NCBI RefSeq assembly: GCF_034314105.1
Contig: NZ_JAVIWJ010000001.1
Span: 312,501 to 376,500 of the forward strand
Origin: Pseudomonas sp. AB6
GTDB taxonomy: Bacteria; Pseudomonadota; Gammaproteobacteria; Pseudomonadales; Pseudomonadaceae
Length of the DNA: 64,000 bases
Reading direction: 5' to 3'
A program made the translations under genes and the position numbers. Shown in pieces: positions 59,332 to 64,000 of this stretch. The notes beneath the pieces were generated by a model. The model saw nothing but the letters and a program-made list of their open reading frames with translations. It made no database searches and was not told where the DNA came from. Within the stretch, counting starts at the first letter, position 1. Each line of letters begins with the position of its first letter.

Positions 59332-60246
59332 TTAAATAGATAGCCGGCGTCCTGCGTTCGGTTGCTCTCGGGCAACGGTCAAAAAAGGGTCGACCAATGC
59401 TGGTCTGGCGGTGCCGCGGCGCCATGCCAAACCGACGTCCAGGGTCTGGGTGAGGTCGGCCAGCGGACGGGCCTCGATGATGTCGCCCTCCAGAGACCAA
59501 GGGCGGTAGGTCATGTCCGGCTGAATCGACACGCCCAGGCCTGCGGCGACCAAGCTGCGCACCGCTTCAGTGGAGGCGGTGCGCAACGTGATATGCGGTT
59601 GCAGCCCGGCACGGACCCACATGCGCAGCGCGTTTATGTCCATTTCATCGACATTGAGCTGGATTAGCGGCTCGCGGGCGATGTCCGCAAGGCTAATGCT
59701 GTCGTGTTCCAGCAGTGGATGCTGTGCGGGTAGCCAAACCCGGTGAGGTGAGTGGGTCAATACTTCTGTTTGCAGCGCATGGCGATCTTCCAGGTTCGAG
59801 AGGATCAATACGCCGACATCAATTTCGCCGCTTACCAACAGGTGTTCGATGTATTGACGCTCATCTTCCATCACCCGCAGCTCGACGTTGGGGTAGGCGC
59901 GCTGAAAACGGGTTAACAAGTCCGCCAAGTAATAGCCTGCCACCAAGCTGGTCACGCCGATGATCAACTGTCCCGCCACTTGATCGGTACTCTGTTGCAA
60001 GCTGCGCTTGGCGTTGTCCACCGTTGCCAGAATCAGATGCGCTTGACGCAAAAATTGATGGCCTTGATGCGTCAGGGTCATGCCTTTGGCGTGACGATTG
60101 AACAGGCATACGCTGATTTCCTGCTCCAGTTGTTGAATGGCGAGAGTCAGCGTTGATTGAGATATGAACACCGCTTGGGCGGCCGCCGATATCGAACCGG
60201 TTTCGGCGACCGCGATAAAGTGACGAATCTGACGCAGCGTCATCAT
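59332..60246 (-). CDS. LysR-family transcriptional regulator
   Basis: A 304-aa regulator with N-terminal winged helix (R-Q-I-R-H-F-I-A-V-A-E-T-G-S-I-S-A-A-A-Q) and a LysR effector-binding domain. Lies upstream of, and in the same direction as, the second aldehyde dehydrogenase, so it is the most likely regulator of the amine cluster. The start may be either of two adjacent ATGs (60246 or 60243). The effector is unknown. Confidence 0.88.
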   Translation of the reverse strand: MMTLRQIRHFIAVAETGSISAAAQAVFISQSTLTLAIQQLEQEISVCLFNRHAKGMTLTHQGHQFLRQAHLILATVDNAKRSLQQSTDQVAGQLIIGVTSLVAGYYLADLLTRFQRAYPNVELRVMEDERQYIEHLLVSGEIDVGVLILSNLEDRHALQTEVLTHSPHRVWLPAQHPLLEHDSISLADIAREPLIQLNVDEMDINALRMWVRAGLQPHITLRTASTEAVRSLVAAGLGVSIQPDMTYRPWSLEGDIIEARPLADLTQTLDVGLAWRRGTARPALVDPFLTVAREQPNAGRRLSI

Positions 60247-60545
60247 GAGAATGGCTCTAGTGGGTAACGTTTTTATTGATTTTTTCGAGTGTATATCTTT
60301 TTTATCGATAGGCCCGTTTGCCCTGCTTCAGGTCCGGATAAAGGCTGCAACTTCGCCCGGTTTATACGTTTTGCACTGCATTGGGGCTTTTCTCGAATAA
60401 GCGTTGGAAAAACCTCAAAAGTATGTGGGAAACATCGATCTAAGGCCGAATGGCCTGGGCTATACTCAGCCAGCTTTGGATCGCCTGTCGGTCCACTTCT
60501 TGAACGCGGCAAACGCTGCCGAGTTGAACTCTTGAGGGCAGGACC
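60247..60545. promoter_or_regulatory. Divergent spacer between lysR and wspA
   Basis: This 299-base space holds the back-to-back start regions of lysR and wspA; I see no gene. TATACT (60461-60466) is a possible wspA -10 box, without a convincing -35, embedded in a GGCT...AGCC dyad. The lysR-proximal 60270-60310 segment is AT-rich, as expected for a LysR autoregulatory region. Confidence 0.4.
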
Positions 60546-62168
60546 GTGAAGAATTGGACATTGCGCCAGCGAATATCGGCGAGTTTCGCTGTGATTATCG
60601 CCATCATGTTATTGATGGTTGTCGTGTCGTATACCCGGCTGTTATCGATTCAATCCAGTGAAGAGAAGGTTGAAACCGACGCCCTTCCTGGTCTTTATTA
60701 CAGCACCATGGTTCGCAGTGCTTGGGTAAACAGTTACCTCGCTACCTTACAGTTGTTCAGTGAAGACCAAGGCAGAGTGCTCACGCCTGCCGAAATCAGC
60801 AATTTCAAAGGCTACGAAGATACGTTGGTCGGTGAACTGAATAACTACCGCAAGACGGTTTTCGACGCCGAGGATCAGGCGTCTGTCGATGAGTTTGAGA
60901 AACAGCATGCTGACTATATAAAGATCACCAATGAGGTGCTCGCCCTCTATCAAGCCAATGATTTTGTTAAGGCACACAACCTGTTTGCCTCACAAATGGA
61001 ACCCTCGTGGAACCGGGGCCGCGCGTTGCTGACGTCGTTGATCGTCCAAAACAAACAATCGGCAGACCGGTCGATGGCTTCAATCGCGTCAACGGTGCTT
61101 TCCGCGAAAATCAGCATGGGTGTCTCCTTGCTGATTGCCATCATTGCCGCAGTTTTCTGCGGACTACTGTTGATGCGCGCGATCATGGCGCCAATGCGGC
61201 GGATCGTCTGGGTGCTCGACATCATGCGCGCCGGTGACCTTAGCAAGCGCTTGAACCTGGGACGTAAAGATGAGTTTGGCGCAGTAGAAACTGGTTTCAA
61301 CGACATGATGGCCGAGCTGACCGGTCTGGTCTCACAGGCCCAGCGATCATCAGTACAAGTCACCACCTCGGTCACTGAAATCGCCGCTACGTCCAAGCAA
61401 CAGCAAGCTACGGCTACCGAAACCGCTGCCACTACCACTGAAATTGGCGCAACGTCTCGAGAAATTGCAGCAACGTCTCGGGATCTGGTACGCACCATGA
61501 CGGAAGTCACCACCGCCGCCGATCAAGCTTCGATCCTCGCCGGATCTGGCCAGCAAGGCTTGGCGCGTATGGAAGAAACCATGCACTCGGTCATGGGCGC
61601 CGCCGATCTGGTAAATGCCAAGCTGGCGATCCTTAACGAGAAAGCCGGCAACATCAATCAAGTGGTTGTGACCATTGTCAAAGTCGCCGACCAGACCAAT
61701 CTGCTCTCACTTAACGCAGCCATTGAAGCGGAAAAAGCCGGCGAGTATGGGCGCGGATTTGCGGTGGTTGCGACTGAAGTTCGGCGTCTGGCTGACCAGA
61801 CGGCTGTGGCCACCTACGACATTGAGCAAATGGTTCGCGAAATTCAGTCCGCAGTGTCTGCGGGCGTGATGGGTATGGACAAATTCTCTGAAGAGGTCCG
61901 GCGCGGCATGTTCGAGGTGACCCAAGTCGGCGAGCAACTCTCACAGATTATTCATCAAGTGCAGGCGCTGGCGCCGCGCGTGTTGATGGTCAATGAAGGT
62001 ATGCAGGCCCAGGCGACGGGTGCCGAACAGATCAACCAGGCGCTGGTGCAATTGGGTGACGCCAGTAGCCAGACGGTTGATTCGCTGCGCCAAGCCAGCT
62101 TCGCTATCGACGAGTTGAGTCAGGTGGCGGTTGGGTTGCGAAGTGGCGTGTCGCGTTTCAAAGTTTGA
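60546..62168 (+). CDS. wspA: Methyl-accepting chemotaxis protein WspA (surface sensing)
   Basis: A 540-aa membrane receptor of the Wsp system that responds to surface contact and raises cyclic-di-GMP. Helices at about 10-32 and 190-212 flank a four-helix periplasmic domain; then HAMP (about 213-265) and the signalling domain with the hairpin tip E-K-A-G-E-Y-G-R-G-F-A-V-V-A near 393-406. GTG start with GAGGGCAGGA upstream. wspB and wspC follow in order, confirming identity. Confidence 0.92.
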   Translation: MKNWTLRQRISASFAVIIAIMLLMVVVSYTRLLSIQSSEEKVETDALPGLYYSTMVRSAWVNSYLATLQLFSEDQGRVLTPAEISNFKGYEDTLVGELNNYRKTVFDAEDQASVDEFEKQHADYIKITNEVLALYQANDFVKAHNLFASQMEPSWNRGRALLTSLIVQNKQSADRSMASIASTVLSAKISMGVSLLIAIIAAVFCGLLLMRAIMAPMRRIVWVLDIMRAGDLSKRLNLGRKDEFGAVETGFNDMMAELTGLVSQAQRSSVQVTTSVTEIAATSKQQQATATETAATTTEIGATSREIAATSRDLVRTMTEVTTAADQASILAGSGQQGLARMEETMHSVMGAADLVNAKLAILNEKAGNINQVVVTIVKVADQTNLLSLNAAIEAEKAGEYGRGFAVVATEVRRLADQTAVATYDIEQMVREIQSAVSAGVMGMDKFSEEVRRGMFEVTQVGEQLSQIIHQVQALAPRVLMVNEGMQAQATGAEQINQALVQLGDASSQTVDSLRQASFAIDELSQVAVGLRSGVSRFKV

Positions 62169-62177
62169 GAACGAGCG

Positions 62178-62711
62178 ATGATTGAGCAATCGGCCAAGCG
62201 GGGCGCCTCACCGCCACGGAGCACCTTATTTCTGCTGTTTCTCATCGGCCAAGACCGTTACGCGCTGGAGGCGGTGGATATCGCAGAAGTATTACCGCGC
62301 CTGCAGCTCAAACCCATTGCCCAGACACCGCATTGGGTGGCGGGCGTGTTCGCGCATCGGGGCACTATGGTGCCGGTTATCGACCTTAGCGCGCTGACCT
62401 TCGGCCATCCTGCACAGGCTCGGACCAGTACTCGGCTGGTGTTAGTGAACTATCGACCGGACGCCGATCGTCCTAGCCAACTGCTTGGCCTGATTCTCGA
62501 ACAAGCGACCGAAACCTTGCGTTGCCTTCCTGCCGAGTTCAAACATTACGGGTTGGATAACCCCCAGGCGCTTTATCTGGGGCCAGTACGTGAGGATGAA
62601 AAAGGCTTGTTGCAATGGGTGCGAGTGCAGGACTTGCTCAGTGATCCCGTGCGCGAACTGCTTTACCCCGTGAAGTCTTCGGACATCGAGCTTTTTGAGG
62701 GTGAACCATGA
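62178..62711 (+). CDS. wspB: CheW-like coupling protein WspB
   Basis: A 177-aa CheW-domain protein that links WspA to the WspE kinase. The CheW signature region includes D-R-Y-A-L-E-A-V-D-I-A-E-V-L-P, G-V-F-A-H-R-G-T-M-V-P-V-I-D-L and the C-terminal L-L-Y-P-V-K. Starts 9 bases after wspA; its stop overlaps the wspC ATG (ATGA). Confidence 0.92.
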   Translation: MIEQSAKRGASPPRSTLFLLFLIGQDRYALEAVDIAEVLPRLQLKPIAQTPHWVAGVFAHRGTMVPVIDLSALTFGHPAQARTSTRLVLVNYRPDADRPSQLLGLILEQATETLRCLPAEFKHYGLDNPQALYLGPVREDEKGLLQWVRVQDLLSDPVRELLYPVKSSDIELFEGEP

Positions 62712-63985
62712 GCAGTGACCAACACTTTTTTACCTTCCTTAAAAACCGGATAGGTCTGGACGTCGCGTCTGTGGGCGAGGCCATTATCGAGCGTGCGGTG
62801 CGGCAGCGCAGCATTCTGGCAAAGTCCCAGAGCATCGAAGATTATTGGCAACTTTTGCTCACGTCGGCCACTGAACAACAAGCGTTGATTGAAGCCGTAA
62901 TCGTGCCTGAGACATGGTTTTTCCGTTATCCGGAATCGTTTGCGACCTTGGGCAAGCTGGCTCAGGCACGCTTGGCTGAACTCATGGGTGTGCGGCCGTT
63001 GCGCATTCTCAGCTTGCCGTGTTCCACAGGCGAAGAGCCTTATTCAATCGCCATGGCGTTGTTCGACACCGGGTTGATGCCGCAGCAATTTCAGATTGAT
63101 GCCGTAGACATCAGCCCGCTATCAATCGAGCGCGCCCAACATGGCATTTACGGAAAGAACTCCTTTCGCGGCGAACACATCGAGTTTCGCGACCGACACT
63201 TTAGCGCCAAAGACGACAGCTGGCTGATCAGCGAGCGCGTGCAAGCGCAGGTTAGCTTTCAGCCTGGCAACGTGCTTGATCCCGGTTTGTTTTCCGCTCA
63301 GCCAGCCTATGATTTTGTGTTCTGCCGCAATCTGCTGATCTATTTCGACTTGGCGACTCAACAGCGGGTGTTCAACGTGCTCAAAGGCTGGACCCGTGTG
63401 GACGGAGTGCTGTTTATTGGCCCTGCTGAAGGGAATTTGCTGGCTCGCTTGGGGATGCGTTCGATCGGCGTTGCGCAGTCGTTCGCCTTCAGTCGCCATG
63501 CCGACAACGTTCCGGAGCCAGTCGCCACTGGGGTGGCACCGCCGCTTTCGCGGCCGCTCACGCCCGTGACGTGGCCGTCGACGCCACGCCCGCTGGTAGC
63601 CAGGCCGTCAATCACGACCCTGACGCAGCGGTCATCCATTGAACCCGCCGCCGTGGATACCGACGCTGCCAGTCTACTGAGCACCATCGCAGCCCTCGCG
63701 AACCAGGGTAGAAGCGCGGAGGCTCGTGCGGGCTGTGAGCGTTTTCTGCAACTGTTTGAACCCTCGGCGCAAGTGTTTTATTGGTTGGGCCTGCTGAGTG
63801 ATCTTGGTGGTCAGCGCTTAGAGGCGCAAAGCTTGTATCGCAAAGCGCTGTACCTGCAACCGCAACATCCCGAAGCGTTAGCGCAGCTTGCGGCGCTACT
63901 CACCTCCCAGGGTGATCTCGCGGGTGCGCGACGATTGCATGAGCGGGCAACTCGGAGCTTGGGCAAGGACGGACATAAACCATGA
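62708..63985 (+). CDS. wspC: CheR-type methyltransferase with TPR tail, WspC
   Basis: A 425-aa methyltransferase that methylates WspA glutamates. CheR N-domain (1-80), catalytic domain (about 85-275) with S-L-P-C-S-T-G-E-E-P-Y-S-I-A and F-C-R-N-L-L-I-Y-F-D, then a Pro/Thr-rich linker (about 275-320) and C-terminal TPR repeats (about 320-415; Y-W-L-G-L-L and Y-R-K-A-L-Y-L-Q-P). Overlaps wspB by 4 bases and its stop overlaps the next ATG. Confidence 0.93.
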   Translation: MSSDQHFFTFLKNRIGLDVASVGEAIIERAVRQRSILAKSQSIEDYWQLLLTSATEQQALIEAVIVPETWFFRYPESFATLGKLAQARLAELMGVRPLRILSLPCSTGEEPYSIAMALFDTGLMPQQFQIDAVDISPLSIERAQHGIYGKNSFRGEHIEFRDRHFSAKDDSWLISERVQAQVSFQPGNVLDPGLFSAQPAYDFVFCRNLLIYFDLATQQRVFNVLKGWTRVDGVLFIGPAEGNLLARLGMRSIGVAQSFAFSRHADNVPEPVATGVAPPLSRPLTPVTWPSTPRPLVARPSITTLTQRSSIEPAAVDTDAASLLSTIAALANQGRSAEARAGCERFLQLFEPSAQVFYWLGLLSDLGGQRLEAQSLYRKALYLQPQHPEALAQLAALLTSQGDLAGARRLHERATRSLGKDGHKP

Positions 63986-64000
63986 GCGCCCCGCAGAATG
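63982..64000 (+). CDS. wspD: Start of wspD (second CheW-like protein), truncated by the window edge
   Basis: Six codons beginning M-S-A-P-Q-N are visible, overlapping the wspC stop (ATGA). In the conserved wspABCDEFR order this is wspD. Identity rests on synteny only. Confidence 0.65.

Noticed and set aside
61375-61480. Short sequence repetition in wspA (Ala/Thr-rich, reading T-A-T-E-T-A-A-T) as a nucleotide repeat element
   Set aside because: It encodes a coiled-coil segment of the chemoreceptor signalling domain, a normal protein repeat.

Overview
The window is a chromosomal segment of a fluorescens/putida/syringae-type Pseudomonas. Nearly every gene has its closest remembered relatives in Pseudomonas, and the gene order (xseA-guaBA-tadA-mltF-purL-nag, ffh-rpsP-rimM-trmD-rplS-xerD-dsbC-hom-thrC, recJ-xenA, wspABC) is the conserved core backbone of that genus. 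No tRNA, rRNA, CRISPR array, transposase or integrase was seen. All identifications come from reading motifs and recalling families; no search was run.

Left part (1-17.5 kb): the first codons of leuA with a leucine-rich candidate leader peptide, xseA (exonuclease VII), a TauE-type permease, a zinc-ribbon protein, then guaB and guaA for GMP synthesis. Directly behind guaA, whose 3' end is a known integration hotspot in other bacteria, sits an AT-rich accessory patch: a small unknown ORF, a hipBA toxin-antitoxin pair and a zinc-ribbon YjdM protein. This patch abuts a decayed multicopper oxidase tail whose stop still overlaps the tadA start. tadA, mltF, purL and a YqfO-like gene follow.

Nag locus (15.8-23 kb, minus strand): nagR-nagA-SIS deaminase/isomerase-nagF-nagE, a complete N-acetylglucosamine PTS uptake and catabolism operon. 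nagR is split by a one-base frameshift, and NagE carries two EIIB domains, the second without the phosphorylatable Cys. An L,D-transpeptidase, two Nudix hydrolases, a gamma-carbonic-anhydrase-like protein, a DUF1289 protein, purT and an MHS-type transporter come next.

Central part (28.5-39.4 kb): a CorC/CNNM-type membrane protein and a YpjD (CcsA-like) protein face the translation and secretion cluster ffh, rpsP, rimM, trmD, rplS, then xerD, dsbC, hom and thrC.

39.4-45.5 kb: a three-gene signalling unit resembling the Roc/Sad system of P. aeruginosa: a BvgS-like hybrid kinase with two periplasmic solute-binding domains, a REC-EAL phosphodiesterase, and a convergent LuxR-type regulator. A DUF3509 protein and a periplasmic binding-type protein lie next to it. 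yaeQ, recJ and a xenobiotic-reductase-like flavoenzyme follow.

50.4-60.2 kb (minus strand): a polyamine/GABA-type cluster. It has a LysR regulator, an aminobutyraldehyde-dehydrogenase-like enzyme, an ABC importer resembling YdcSTUV, a second paralogous aldehyde dehydrogenase and an APC permease. The right end holds the start of the wsp surface-sensing operon (wspA, wspB, wspC and the first codons of wspD). REP-like palindromes and heptamer repeats are scattered in intergenic spaces.
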